Assembly (NCBI RefSeq): GCF_000518685.1
Contig: NZ_KI912471.1
Span: 170,287 to 234,286 of the forward strand
Direction: 5' to 3'
From: Eubacterium xylanophilum ATCC 35991
GTDB taxonomy: Bacteria > Bacillota > Clostridia > Lachnospirales > Lachnospiraceae
DNA length: 64,000 bases
The notes beneath the pieces were generated by a model. The model searched no databases and was not told where the DNA came from. It saw only the letters and a program-made list of their open reading frames with translations. The translations under genes and the position numbers were made by a program. Shown piece after piece: positions 46,896-55,973 of the stretch. Each line of letters opens with the position of its first letter. The first letter of the stretch is position 1.

Positions 46896-47258
46896 CTACT
46901 TCTCCAGATGATTACTTACGATATCCTTAATCTCACTTTTGGTAAAACCTAAAGCAATCATTCCTTTGATAAACTCCTTTACAAACTCATCAACATTACT
47001 CTCCTTCACAGAATCCAAGATTTCTCGGTTCTCAGTAACGTATCTTCCCGAAGTCCTGTTTGTTACAATCATACCTTTGTTCTCGAGTTCAACCAATGCT
47101 TTCTGCATCGTATTGGGGTTGACTCCTGCTTCGCCTGCAAGCTCTCTCACGCTAGGAACCTTCTGTCCCGGTTGATACTCTCCTGATACAATTCTAGTTT
47201 CAAGTACTTCAATGAGTTGAATGTAAATAGGTTTGCTAGAATCTAATTTCCATGCCAC
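46896..47258 (-). CDS. GntR-family (YtrA-type) transcriptional regulator
   Basis: 120 residues. Winged-helix DNA-binding domain (IYIQLIEVLETRIVSGEYQPGQ start, NPNTMQKALVELE for the recognition helix). Only a short C-terminal region follows, as in the YtrA subfamily. GTG start at 47256-47258, seven bases after AAAGGAG. It probably represses its own ABC operon through the palindrome at 47303-47320. Confidence 0.9.
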   Translation of the reverse strand: MAWKLDSSKPIYIQLIEVLETRIVSGEYQPGQKVPSVRELAGEAGVNPNTMQKALVELENKGMIVTNRTSGRYVTENREILDSVKESNVDEFVKEFIKGMIALGFTKSEIKDIVSNHLEK

Positions 47259-47302
47259 ACTATCACTCCTTTCAACTTTTGAAATTGTATTATTGTATTA
47301 CT

Positions 47303-47320
47303 GTATTACTCACTTAATAC
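47303..47320. promoter_or_regulatory. Probable GntR operator
   Basis: A perfect inverted repeat GTATTA-N6-TAATAC about 45 bases upstream of the GntR start and just downstream of the -10 box. Further direct GTAATAC/AATAC copies lie next to it (47286-47308). Confidence 0.6.
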
Positions 47321-47329
47321 ATTGACACA

Positions 47330-47358
47330 ATCATAGCATAGTATTTTAAGTATGTCAA
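47330..47358 (-). promoter_or_regulatory. Promoter of the GntR/ABC operon
   Basis: On the minus strand, TTGACA (47353-47358) and TATGAT (47330-47335) with 17 bases between. Confidence 0.75.
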
Positions 47359-47428
47359 TACTTTTTTCAAAAAAAATTTTTTTCCAGCAAAAAAGGGAGA
47401 TTTTATTATTATTCTTTGTTAATTGAGA

Positions 47429-47490
47429 ATGCGTGAGGGGCATGCCTATTTGAAAAAAGAGGATTTGGCATACCCCGAGATGATTCGCAT
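47429..47490. other. Predicted structured element in the 47.3-47.7 kb gap
   Basis: Nested pairing: ATGCG (47429-47433) with CGCAT (47486-47490), and GGGGCATGCC (47437-47446) with GGCATACCCC (47467-47476, one mismatch). No reading frame of note. Candidate structured RNA or regulatory hairpin. Confidence 0.4.
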
Positions 47491-47563
47491 CAAATCTAAA
47501 AATAAGCACACTAATACAAGCCTTATCAAAAAGCAATTTTGAGGATTTTGAAATAAGTATATA

Positions 47564-47640
47564 AAACAGGAAGAGGCCAACCAGAGAGAGACTTCAATGC
47601 TCATGCACCTCGTCTCGAGTCGGTTGGACTCTTCCTGTTT
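47564..47640. terminator. Long bidirectional hairpin, probable terminator
   Basis: A 19-bp stem (47564-47582 with 47622-47640, one mismatch), with an inner GAGAC/GTCTC pairing in a 39-base loop. T-runs on both strands make it a bidirectional terminator; the long loop is unusual. Confidence 0.65.
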
Positions 47641-47645
47641 TTAGA

Positions 47646-47715
47646 CTGTCTTAGTGCGACAGCCCCAATTATTGGAAACGCATATTGCTGGTCTTACAAG
47701 CTTTGCTTGTAAGAC
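47646..47715 (-). repeat. Dispersed hairpins A and B, copy 5 (composite)
   Basis: Read on the minus strand: hairpin A with an 11-bp stem (47691-47701 with 47705-47715), then the linker CAGCAATATGCGTTTCC, then a shortened hairpin B (GGGGCTGTCGCACTAAGACAG). The order and linker match 59790-59878. It starts six bases after the permease stop. Confidence 0.85.
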
Positions 47716-47720
47716 AATTA

Positions 47721-49754
47721 TTAACAATCTCTCTTAATTATATTTTTTTTATTAAAGAAGGTCACTAGGAAGTATCCACCGTAGATACATGTTAGAATCA
47801 GAGAAGTTACAAATACCGATTCTCCTATACCTTCTGTTCCAAAAATCTCCATAACAGCCACCGAAAATTTCATCCCAAAAACAGAGTGAATCGCGGCAAC
47901 AATAAGTGGTAACAAGAAAAATATTCCGGTTTGATAGAACAAAGACCGAGATATATCCTTTTCCTCCGTTCCGATTTTACGTAAAATTTCATATCTCTGA
48001 ATACTATCAACACACTCCGATAACTCCTTGAGAGCAAGTATAGCACCACATGCAATTAGGAAAATGATTCCAATGTATAATCCAACAAATGTAATGATTG
48101 CTCCAAGACCTATTGCTGAATTGCTTATATCTATCTTGGTATTTATACTACTTCCAAAGCTATCGGCTGATTTATTCTTTTCCATATTTTCCTGAATTGT
48201 GTTGGAACATTTTTGGAACTTCTTCTCCATCTTTTGCAATTCCTCATCACCTTTTGCTTTATAATTTCCATATAAAGTTTCGGAGTTGGCCTTCTGTCCG
48301 GCTACAACACTATCCGGAACAACAAATATTCCGATGTTCAGATGCTGCGCACTAAGATGCACAGACTCATTTAAACATCTGTCATATTTGGATTGGAGTT
48401 TGTGTCCCATGATGTTAATTTCCGGCTTCCTCTGAAGAACCTGATTCCTTACATTTTCCATTGAATCATAATCACAGAGTACGAAATATTGACCATCATC
48501 AAGCTTTTCAGGCTCCTTGCCTTGGATTTTCCTTATTGCATTGTAATCGCTTATTCCCATTATTTCTTCTTCAAAATCATAATTGAGACCAGCATACTTT
48601 TTCTTGATTTCTTCCAAACTATCGCCCAAGGATTCCTTAAAAGTAAACGATTGTACTGTATAGCTTTTGAAAACTATGTATTCTGAAAAATAGTCGGATA
48701 TGTTATATCCATTTTTCTCAAAAACTCGCTCTATACCCTCACTTTTGTCTCCTTGAATCATCGCTAATTCTGCATCTACCGGACACAATGTCCTGATATT
48801 ATTATTCATAGAATTCCTTACAGAAAATGATGCTGTAAGCGTGCATATAGTCACAAACAACATAAGACAAATAACAGTCATAGAGAAAACCATTGTATTA
48901 ATCTTGCTGCTTATCTGACGAAATGTAAATGTATTTATACCGTTATAGTATGATTTTTTTCTTAATCTAAGAATATACAATACCAATCCTGAAATTGACC
49001 AAAAAATGAGAAAAGTACATATTGCTCCTCCGATAATTATGAGAATTATGTTACTTTGATCTAAGTTTCCATTGGACCATCCAACTTTATAATACATAAA
49101 TCCAAGCATCATCACAGAAACAATAAAAAGCACTATACATAGAATTGGATTTTTAATCTTTATATTTTCTGATTTTCTACCGCTTTGTATCATGTCGATA
49201 AGCTTCATTCTTGTAACTGCTACTCCATTCAACACCATAACAACAGCATACATAATCGCGAAGAACAAGCAGGTTTTTAATATAGCTTCTGTTGACACTA
49301 ATAATCTATATTTTGACATATCTGCTTCAAAGAGATTTACAACAAGCGCACTCATAAGCTGAGAAAGTCCTATTCCAACAATTAAACCAACAGCTAATGA
49401 GAAAACACCTACCAAAACGGTCTCTATAATTAATATTGCGGAAATCTTGGTTTTACTCATTCCCAATGTCATATATATGGCAAACTCTTTGTGTCTTCTC
49501 TTCATCAAAAAGCGACTGGCATATACTATAAGAAGTGCAAGTATAACCGCAACAAATACGCTTACGCCGGAAAGCATGGTTTTAAGAACTTCCACAATCC
49601 CGTCAGTTCTATTTGAAATTCTCATCATTGCTGCTTGCCCACCTATGGCATTAAAAACATAAAACACGGATACACCGATAATAAGTGTAAAAAAATAAAT
49701 GGCATAGTCCTTGACACTTTTCTTCATATTTCCTATAGATAATTTAAATAACAT
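47721..49754 (-). CDS. BceB-type ABC transporter permease
   Basis: FtsX-like permease, about 677 residues, with ten predicted membrane segments: four near the N-terminus, then a large extracellular domain of about 200 residues between segments 7 and 8 (starting near NNNIRTLCPVDAEL), then the last helices. This is the BceB topology used for sensing and resisting peptide antibiotics. I chose ATG 49754, with GGGAGGTG at a good distance, over a GTG four codons earlier. It overlaps the ATPase gene by 11 bases. Confidence 0.9.
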   Translation of the reverse strand: MLFKLSIGNMKKSVKDYAIYFFTLIIGVSVFYVFNAIGGQAAMMRISNRTDGIVEVLKTMLSGVSVFVAVILALLIVYASRFLMKRRHKEFAIYMTLGMSKTKISAILIIETVLVGVFSLAVGLIVGIGLSQLMSALVVNLFEADMSKYRLLVSTEAILKTCLFFAIMYAVVMVLNGVAVTRMKLIDMIQSGRKSENIKIKNPILCIVLFIVSVMMLGFMYYKVGWSNGNLDQSNIILIIIGGAICTFLIFWSISGLVLYILRLRKKSYYNGINTFTFRQISSKINTMVFSMTVICLMLFVTICTLTASFSVRNSMNNNIRTLCPVDAELAMIQGDKSEGIERVFEKNGYNISDYFSEYIVFKSYTVQSFTFKESLGDSLEEIKKKYAGLNYDFEEEIMGISDYNAIRKIQGKEPEKLDDGQYFVLCDYDSMENVRNQVLQRKPEINIMGHKLQSKYDRCLNESVHLSAQHLNIGIFVVPDSVVAGQKANSETLYGNYKAKGDEELQKMEKKFQKCSNTIQENMEKNKSADSFGSSINTKIDISNSAIGLGAIITFVGLYIGIIFLIACGAILALKELSECVDSIQRYEILRKIGTEEKDISRSLFYQTGIFFLLPLIVAAIHSVFGMKFSVAVMEIFGTEGIGESVFVTSLILTCIYGGYFLVTFFNKKNIIKRDC

Positions 49755-50508
49755 CGTTTGTGTCACCTCCCAGCAATGTGATCACATCGATAATTTTGTC
49801 AAAGAACTCCTTTCTGCTGTCAGTTCCCTTAGACAATTCATTGAACACTCTTCCATCTTTTATGAAAATAACTCGATTAGCATAACTCGCTGAAAAACTA
49901 TCATGAGTTACCATCATTATAGTCGCCTCCAGATCTTGATTTAGTTGTTTGAAGCACTCAAGGAGCATTTTTGAAGATTTTGAATCTAGTGCTCCTGTCG
50001 GTTCATCCGCGAGAATCAATCTAGGATTAGTGATTATTGCTCTAGCTGATGCCACTCTTTGCTTCTCCCCTCCGGATAACTGATATGGAAACTTCCCAAG
50101 TATCTCGGTAATTCCGAGTTTCTCAGCAATTGTCCTTATCCTTTTATCCAAATCTGACTTTTTAGTTTTCTGAATAGAAAGCGCAAGAGAAATATTCTCA
50201 TAAGCAGTAAGTGTATCAAGAAGATTAAAATCCTGGAATATAAATCCAAGTTTCTCTCTTCTATATCTAGTTAACTCCTTTCCTCTGAATTCTGTTATGT
50301 CGCTATTCTCTAGATAAATATGACCAGCTGTCACTCGGTCAATAGTTGAGATACAGTTAAGAAGTGTAGTCTTTCCACTTCCTGACGCTCCCATAATCGC
50401 CACAAACTCTCCTTTGTTTACACCAAAAGAGATTCCATCAATGGCCTTTGTTAAACTTGACTTGTTTCCATAATATTTTTCAATTTCCACTACCTTAAGT
50501 AATTCCAT
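49744..50508 (-). CDS. BceA-type ABC transporter ATP-binding protein
   Basis: 254 residues of the MacB/LolD-like type. Walker A GASGSGKTT near residue 40, signature LSGGEKQRVASARAI, Walker B LILADEPTGALD. It forms the transporter with the next gene. Confidence 0.95.
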   Translation of the reverse strand: MELLKVVEIEKYYGNKSSLTKAIDGISFGVNKGEFVAIMGASGSGKTTLLNCISTIDRVTAGHIYLENSDITEFRGKELTRYRREKLGFIFQDFNLLDTLTAYENISLALSIQKTKKSDLDKRIRTIAEKLGITEILGKFPYQLSGGEKQRVASARAIITNPRLILADEPTGALDSKSSKMLLECFKQLNQDLEATIMMVTHDSFSASYANRVIFIKDGRVFNELSKGTDSRKEFFDKIIDVITLLGGDTNDVI

Positions 50509-50590
50509 AAGAGCAGCTCCTTTCTTTTTTCTTATGTCTATACTTTACAAGAGTTCTGATTAATTGTCGCTATTTCAATCTTACGGAACA

Positions 50591-50604
50591 TTACAATTTT
50601 GTAA
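50591..50604. promoter_or_regulatory. Probable BceR-type operator upstream of bceA-like gene
   Basis: TTACAAAATTGTAA fits the TNACA-N4-TGTAA motif described for BceR-like regulators (from memory), and is palindromic. It lies about 80 bases upstream of the BceA-type start, a typical activator position. Confidence 0.6.
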
Positions 50605-50606
50605 CC

Positions 50607-51623
50607 TTATCTCATCTTGAAATAATCATCTCTGGCAAAACCAATTTTAAACTCGGTATATAAGCCTTCTTCTGATACAACGTCTATACTATGTCCTAGG
50701 CGATCGCACATGTTTTTAACTATGTATAAGCCCATTCCTGTCGACTTTGACTCGAGCCTACCATTGTTTCCGGTAAAAGTTTTTTCAAAAATATACGGCT
50801 GATCTGACTCACTAATTCCTATTCCATTGTCCCTAAAATGAAGAATAACACTTGATTCAAAGTCTTCAGTCCATGCTTTTAATTCAAGCGTTCTATTCCT
50901 CGCAGAATATTTTATGCTATTGGCCATGAGCTGCCCCAGTATAAACTCCAGCCATTTTCCATCAGTCAAAACCATCGTATCTAGTCCATCAGTACTGATA
51001 CTTCCATTAATTAATCCAAGTGTTTCTCTGTTCTTGACAGCAACACTAGAAAATATTTTCTTTAATGAGACTTCCTTGATAATATAATCTTTTTCTGCAT
51101 TTTCGCTTCTGGCAAAGTACAGCACATTATCAATACAGTCATCAACTCTCTTTAGCTGAACATTTATCTTTTCAGTAACTGCCCCAGGATTGTTGTGATT
51201 AATAAGTCTCAAACTTGCCACGGGAATCTTGGCCTCATGAACCCACATTTCTATAAATTCCTTGAAATCTTTTGTTTGTCTTTTATATACATTTATCTGT
51301 TCTGTCATGGATTTGTTGCCGGCACAAAGTGATTCATATATCATTTTTCCCTCATAAAATGATGGTTTTTTCAGCATCGCAGACATAAGATTCTTTTTGT
51401 CAAGTTCTTCTACTAAATTTTGTATTTTGTCATAAAATGCTTTCTTTCGCAACAAATTCCATACTTCATGAGAAATGACAGTCATAAAACAAACGACTGT
51501 CACCACTAGAATCAACTGCCATTCAACTTTAAATGCCAACATAAAAATCATTATAAATAAATATCCCAATCCTCCTATTAAATACGCGATTAATCTGTCC
51601 TTTATATAATTTGCTATTGTCAT
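50607..51623 (-). CDS. BceS-type intramembrane-sensing histidine kinase
   Basis: 338 residues. Two short membrane segments (about 10-30 and 35-52) with almost no extracellular loop, typical of BceS-like kinases that sense through the transporter. H-box MWVHEAKIP with His129, N-box NSIKYSARN, DNGIGI and TGMGLYIVK. It overlaps the regulator gene by 4 bases. Confidence 0.93.
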   Translation of the reverse strand: MTIANYIKDRLIAYLIGGLGYLFIMIFMLAFKVEWQLILVVTVVCFMTVISHEVWNLLRKKAFYDKIQNLVEELDKKNLMSAMLKKPSFYEGKMIYESLCAGNKSMTEQINVYKRQTKDFKEFIEMWVHEAKIPVASLRLINHNNPGAVTEKINVQLKRVDDCIDNVLYFARSENAEKDYIIKEVSLKKIFSSVAVKNRETLGLINGSISTDGLDTMVLTDGKWLEFILGQLMANSIKYSARNRTLELKAWTEDFESSVILHFRDNGIGISESDQPYIFEKTFTGNNGRLESKSTGMGLYIVKNMCDRLGHSIDVVSEEGLYTEFKIGFARDDYFKMR

Positions 51624-52282
51624 CTTAGCACGTACCCCTGTTTCTTTCTTGTCTCTATTGCATTCTCTAAACCAAAGTCCGATAGCTTATTCCTAAGCCT
51701 ACTGATATTCACAGATAAAGCATTGTCATTAACATATTCATCATTGTCCCAAAGTACTGTCATCAAATCCTCTCGAGAAACTATCTCGCCCTGGTGATCA
51801 AGCAAATGTTGAAAAATCAACATCTCATTTTTAGTTAACACCTGTTCCTTATCTTCCTTCAATAAACTCCCCTTAATACTGCTGACAATAATCCCCCTAT
51901 AATTCTGAGATTGACTTGCAGATGCACTTCTCTTTAAAACTGCTGATATGCGCAAGAGCAAGATTGCTGGATTATATGGCTTCGTAATAAAGTCGTCCGC
52001 GCCATAACTCATAGATACCAATTCATCCACATCTTCTGTCCTGCTAGTAAGTACGATGACCGGAATATCACTCTTCTTTCTAAACTTCTGTAATAATATC
52101 TGACCACTTTCACCGGGCAAAGTAATATCTAAAAGAATTAGATCTACATCTCCCATTATCATCTGCTCATATACATTAGAAAAATCTTCAACTTTTTTCA
52201 CAAGATATCCTGTTTTTTTTAAAAGCACACTTACTTCTTCTCGTAAAGTTTCATCATCCTCTACAATCATAATGCTATTCAC
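51620..52282 (-). CDS. BceR-type response regulator
   Basis: OmpR-type regulator, 220 residues from GTG 52282 (GGAGG eight bases upstream). Receiver domain with acidic pocket EDDE and phosphoacceptor Asp in LILLDITLPG, conserved Lys in ITKPYN, then a C-terminal winged helix (SVNISRLRNKL). Overlapping kinase gene. A longer frame begins 19 codons upstream but lacks a ribosome site. Confidence 0.94.
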   Translation of the reverse strand: MNSIMIVEDDETLREEVSVLLKKTGYLVKKVEDFSNVYEQMIMGDVDLILLDITLPGESGQILLQKFRKKSDIPVIVLTSRTEDVDELVSMSYGADDFITKPYNPAILLLRISAVLKRSASASQSQNYRGIIVSSIKGSLLKEDKEQVLTKNEMLIFQHLLDHQGEIVSREDLMTVLWDNDEYVNDNALSVNISRLRNKLSDFGLENAIETRKKQGYVLR

Positions 52283-52380
52283 TGCATATTCCTCCCTACA
52301 TAGAATAATATCTTCTCCTACCAATTCTAACATAAACATTATTATAAAACAATATCCGACATTTATCTAAATTATATCAT

Positions 52381-52409
52381 TTGACTTTTCTTTATTAAAG
52401 TGAGATAAT
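52381..52409 (+). promoter_or_regulatory. Promoter of the NSS transporter gene
   Basis: TTGACT (52381-52386) and GATAAT (52404-52409) with 17 bases between, with TGA before the -10. Confidence 0.6.
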
Positions 52410-52467
52410 AAAAATGTTTATTGGATAATCAAAATCCAACATATTTAGAGAGAAAGAGAGAATTACA

Positions 52468-53850
52468 ATGAGCGAAAAGAAAAACACATTTTCAAGTTCA
52501 ATCGGATTTATTCTAGCAGCAGCCGGTAGTGCCGTTGGATTGGGGAATATATGGCGTTTCCCATATTTGGCAGCCAAGGATGGTGGCGGAACATTTTTAT
52601 TGATATACATAATCCTGGCTCTATCCTTTGGATTTACTCTTTTGATTACGGAGATTTCTATCGGAAGAAAGACAAAACACAGTTGTCTAAAAGCATATGG
52701 CAGGCTACATAGCAAGTTTAAGTGGCTCGGATTGTTGGCAAGTTTCGTGCCATTTTTGATTTTTCCTTACTACTGTCTCATCGGTGGTTGGGTTCTTAAG
52801 TACTGTACTACTTACTTGGCTGGACATGGCATTGCCGCCTCAGGAGATTCGTATTTTACCGATTATATAACCGGCATCTATCCTCCGATTATATTCTTTG
52901 TTATTTTCCTCCTGGCGACTTCAATTGTTGTATACCGAGGAGTCAATTCGGGAATAGAAAAATTATCCAAAATACTTATGCCTATGCTTTTGGTTCTCTT
53001 GCTAGTTATTGCCATATTCTCCCTGACGATCACGGGAAATGAGGGAAGAACTGGTTTTGACGGCTTGATGATTTATCTTATACCGGACGTCAAAAGCATG
53101 ACTCCCGGCAAAGTTTTCCATACTCTCATTGATGCAATGGGACAGCTTTTCTATAGTATCAGTGTTGCCATGGGAATCATGGTTACTTATGGTTCCTACC
53201 TCAAAGACGATGACAATCTTGTCGGAGGCGTTAATAAAATCGAGATATTCGATACAATTGTGGCATTTCTCGCCGGTATAATGATTATCCCCGCCGTATT
53301 TGCATTTTTCGGCTCAGAGGGTATGCAAAACTCCGGTCCAGGCCTTATGTTCGCAACTCTTCCAAAAGTTTTTACAAGTATGGGACGCCTCGGAAATGTT
53401 CTGGGAATCGTATTTTTCCTGATGGTTCTCCTTGCAGCTCTTACCAGCTCTGTTTCCATACTCGAAGCAGTTGTCTCCTGCATTATGGATTATTTTAAAT
53501 GTTCCAGAAAGAAAGCTGTAATTATCGAGACGGTAATAGGACTTGTCCTTGGTGTCTTCATCAGTCTTGGCTACAATATATTCTATATTGAACTCAAACT
53601 TCCAAATGGCAGTACAGCACAAATTCTTGATATCTTTGACTACATAAGTAATTATATTCTAATGCCTATCGTTGCAATAAGTACATGTATATTGGTTGGT
53701 TGGGTTGTAAAACCTAAGACTGTTATCGACGAAGCCACAAAAAATGATGAAAAGTTCGGAAGGAAGAAACTCTATCTTATCATGATAAAGTACATTACTC
53801 CCGTACTTCTCACCATCTTACTTCTTGGTTCATTTGGAGTATTTAATTAA
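52468..53850 (+). CDS. Sodium-dependent transporter, NSS/SNF family
   Basis: 460 residues with 11-12 membrane segments of LeuT fold. The signature AAAGSAVGLGNIWRFPY lies in the first helix, which holds the sodium and substrate sites, and a GGGTF segment lies in the first loop. These proteins co-transport amino acids or other small amines with Na+; the substrate is unknown. It is monocistronic and ends one base from the argD stop, convergent. Confidence 0.93.
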   Translation: MSEKKNTFSSSIGFILAAAGSAVGLGNIWRFPYLAAKDGGGTFLLIYIILALSFGFTLLITEISIGRKTKHSCLKAYGRLHSKFKWLGLLASFVPFLIFPYYCLIGGWVLKYCTTYLAGHGIAASGDSYFTDYITGIYPPIIFFVIFLLATSIVVYRGVNSGIEKLSKILMPMLLVLLLVIAIFSLTITGNEGRTGFDGLMIYLIPDVKSMTPGKVFHTLIDAMGQLFYSISVAMGIMVTYGSYLKDDDNLVGGVNKIEIFDTIVAFLAGIMIIPAVFAFFGSEGMQNSGPGLMFATLPKVFTSMGRLGNVLGIVFFLMVLLAALTSSVSILEAVVSCIMDYFKCSRKKAVIIETVIGLVLGVFISLGYNIFYIELKLPNGSTAQILDIFDYISNYILMPIVAISTCILVGWVVKPKTVIDEATKNDEKFGRKKLYLIMIKYITPVLLTILLLGSFGVFN

Positions 53851-53851
53851 A

Positions 53852-55033
53852 TTACTGCTCCAAAGCGCTATCAAGGATATTGATCATCTCATCAACATTT
53901 TCCTTAGAAATAACCAGCGGTGGAACAAGACGAACCACGTTACTTCCGGCGCTTAGAACGATGAGTCCGCTCTCAAGGCATTTCTTACATACATCGCCAA
54001 CCGGAATGTCAACTTCGATTCCAAGCATGAATCCAAGTCCGCGCACGTCCTTGATGCAAGAATGCTTTTCCTTAAGACTTTGTAATTTAGAAACAAGGTA
54101 TTCTCCGACTTCGTTTACGTTGTCTAGGATGCCTTGTTTTTTGAATTCATCAAAAGTGGCATTGACAGCTGCACATGACAGAGGATTTCCGCCGAATGTT
54201 GTGCCGTGATCACCTGGTACAAGCTGCTCTCCAACTTCTTTCTTAGTTGCAATTGCACCGACCACAATACCATTACCAACACCCTTTGCAAGTGTAACGA
54301 TATCCGGCTTTATGTCATAGTTCTGGAATGCGAACATTTTACCTGTACGTCCCATACCACACTGAATCTCATCGCAAATCATCACGATATCATGCTTGTC
54401 ACAGAGTTCACGAACTCCCTGGATAAACTCCTTAGTCGCCGGATATATACCGCCCTCGCCCTGAACAGGCTCAAGGATGATTGCATAAGTCTTATCAGTA
54501 ATTGCACTTTTCACACTCTCAAGATTGTTGAAATCACAGAATGTAACTCCGCTAATCAAAGGCTCGAAGTTCTCACGATACTTCTTAGTTCCTGTAACTG
54601 AAAGCGCTCCCATGGTACGTCCGTGGAAAGCCTTATCCATAGCAATCACTTCAGAACGATTGGTATACCCCTTGCTAATTGCATATTTCCTAGCAATCTT
54701 GAGGGCACCCTCGTTGGCCTCTGTTCCGCTGTTAGCCATAAATACTTTATCAAGGCCCGTTGCCTCACTTATATTCTTCACAGCATCCTTCAATGGTTCA
54801 GAGTAAAAATAGTTCGAGAAGTGAATTCCCTTGTCTATCTGAGCCTTCAGCGCTTCCTTGTATGCCTCATTAGAATATCCCAAAGCGCAAACTGCGATAC
54901 CGGCTGCGAAGTCAAGGTACTTCTTGCCTTCTGTATCATAAAGATATACATCCTCACCGTGGTCAAGTTCCACAGGATAACGATTATAGGAGTGAATTAG
55001 ATTCTCCTCCGCTAATTCTATTGATTTTTTCAT
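53852..55033 (-). CDS. argD: Acetylornithine aminotransferase
   Basis: PLP aminotransferase of arginine synthesis. About 393 residues from ATG 55033 (GAGGTGACAATT upstream). Motifs: DFAAGIAVCALGY, NSGTEANEGALK, ICDEIQCGMGRTG and VTLAKGVGNG with the PLP Lys. It is the last gene of argCJBD. Confidence 0.96.
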   Translation of the reverse strand: MKKSIELAEENLIHSYNRYPVELDHGEDVYLYDTEGKKYLDFAAGIAVCALGYSNEAYKEALKAQIDKGIHFSNYFYSEPLKDAVKNISEATGLDKVFMANSGTEANEGALKIARKYAISKGYTNRSEVIAMDKAFHGRTMGALSVTGTKKYRENFEPLISGVTFCDFNNLESVKSAITDKTYAIILEPVQGEGGIYPATKEFIQGVRELCDKHDIVMICDEIQCGMGRTGKMFAFQNYDIKPDIVTLAKGVGNGIVVGAIATKKEVGEQLVPGDHGTTFGGNPLSCAAVNATFDEFKKQGILDNVNEVGEYLVSKLQSLKEKHSCIKDVRGLGFMLGIEVDIPVGDVCKKCLESGLIVLSAGSNVVRLVPPLVISKENVDEMINILDSALEQ

Positions 55034-55057
55034 AATTGTCACCTCATCTTAATCCTT

Positions 55058-55957
55058 TTATTGTTCATGTTCATATAATGTCTCTTCATCGCCTATAAAA
55101 GCTGTTCCAATACCTTTCTTGGTATAGAACTCAAGCAAGAGACAGTGTTCCTTACGTCCATCAAGAATATGGACTCTACTAACTCCATCTTCTACTGCAT
55201 CTATACAATTCTTGAGCTTTGGAATCATTCCTCCACCAACAAATCCCTCGTCAATCAACTTGTTGGCCTCGTCAAGAGTCAATACAGAAAAAAGAGTTGA
55301 AGGATCATCAGCATCCTTGCATACACCGACGATATCAGTCATAAATACAAGTTTTTCTGCCTTGATAGCCTTGGCAACTGCACAAGCTGCATCATCTGCA
55401 TTAATATTATATGACTTATAGTCATCTCCAAGTCCAATTGGTGCGATAATAGGCACAAAATCGTTGTCAAGAAGTGTATCGATAAGCTCAGGATTTACCT
55501 CTCTTACATCACCTACATATCCAACATCCGCACCGCTCTCAAGGACTTTCTTGTCACAGATGAGAGTTCTTCCATCCTTACCACTGATTCCAGCGGCTCT
55601 GACACCGAGCTTTTCCATGAGCTGAACCAGTGTCTTGTTAACCTTGTTGAGGACCATTTCCGCTACTTCCATAGTATCTTCGTCTGTCACGCGAAGTCCC
55701 TCTACAAACTCAGGCTCCTTGCCCATGAGCTTAACCCACTTGCTGATTTCCTTGCCGCCACCGTGAACGATGATTGGTCTCATTCCAACCAGCTTTAGTA
55801 ATGCCACGTCCTTAATCACACTCTGCTGCAACTTTTCATCGAGCATCGCACTTCCACCGTACTTAACTACAACTTTTTTATTATTAAAATCTCTTATGTA
55901 TGGCAGAGCCTCGATAAGTGTCTCCGCCTTAATCATAACATCTCTCAAATCGTCCAT
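55058..55957 (-). CDS. argB: Acetylglutamate kinase
   Basis: 299 residues from ATG 55957 (GGAGG upstream). [23 protein letters not shown] and [14 protein letters not shown] are present. It phosphorylates N-acetylglutamate, often the feedback-inhibited step. It overlaps nothing from this start but lies 16 bases after argJ; an upstream in-frame ATG would overlap argJ. Confidence 0.97.
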   Translation of the reverse strand: MDDLRDVMIKAETLIEALPYIRDFNNKKVVVKYGGSAMLDEKLQQSVIKDVALLKLVGMRPIIVHGGGKEISKWVKLMGKEPEFVEGLRVTDEDTMEVAEMVLNKVNKTLVQLMEKLGVRAAGISGKDGRTLICDKKVLESGADVGYVGDVREVNPELIDTLLDNDFVPIIAPIGLGDDYKSYNINADDAACAVAKAIKAEKLVFMTDIVGVCKDADDPSTLFSVLTLDEANKLIDEGFVGGGMIPKLKNCIDAVEDGVSRVHILDGRKEHCLLLEFYTKKGIGTAFIGDEETLYEHEQ

Positions 55958-55973
55958 TGTTTTCCTCCATTTT

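Noticed and set aside
47306..47536. Minus-strand 76-codon frame
   Set aside because: It overlaps the GntR promoter and the predicted hairpins, and has no ribosome site or recognisable features.
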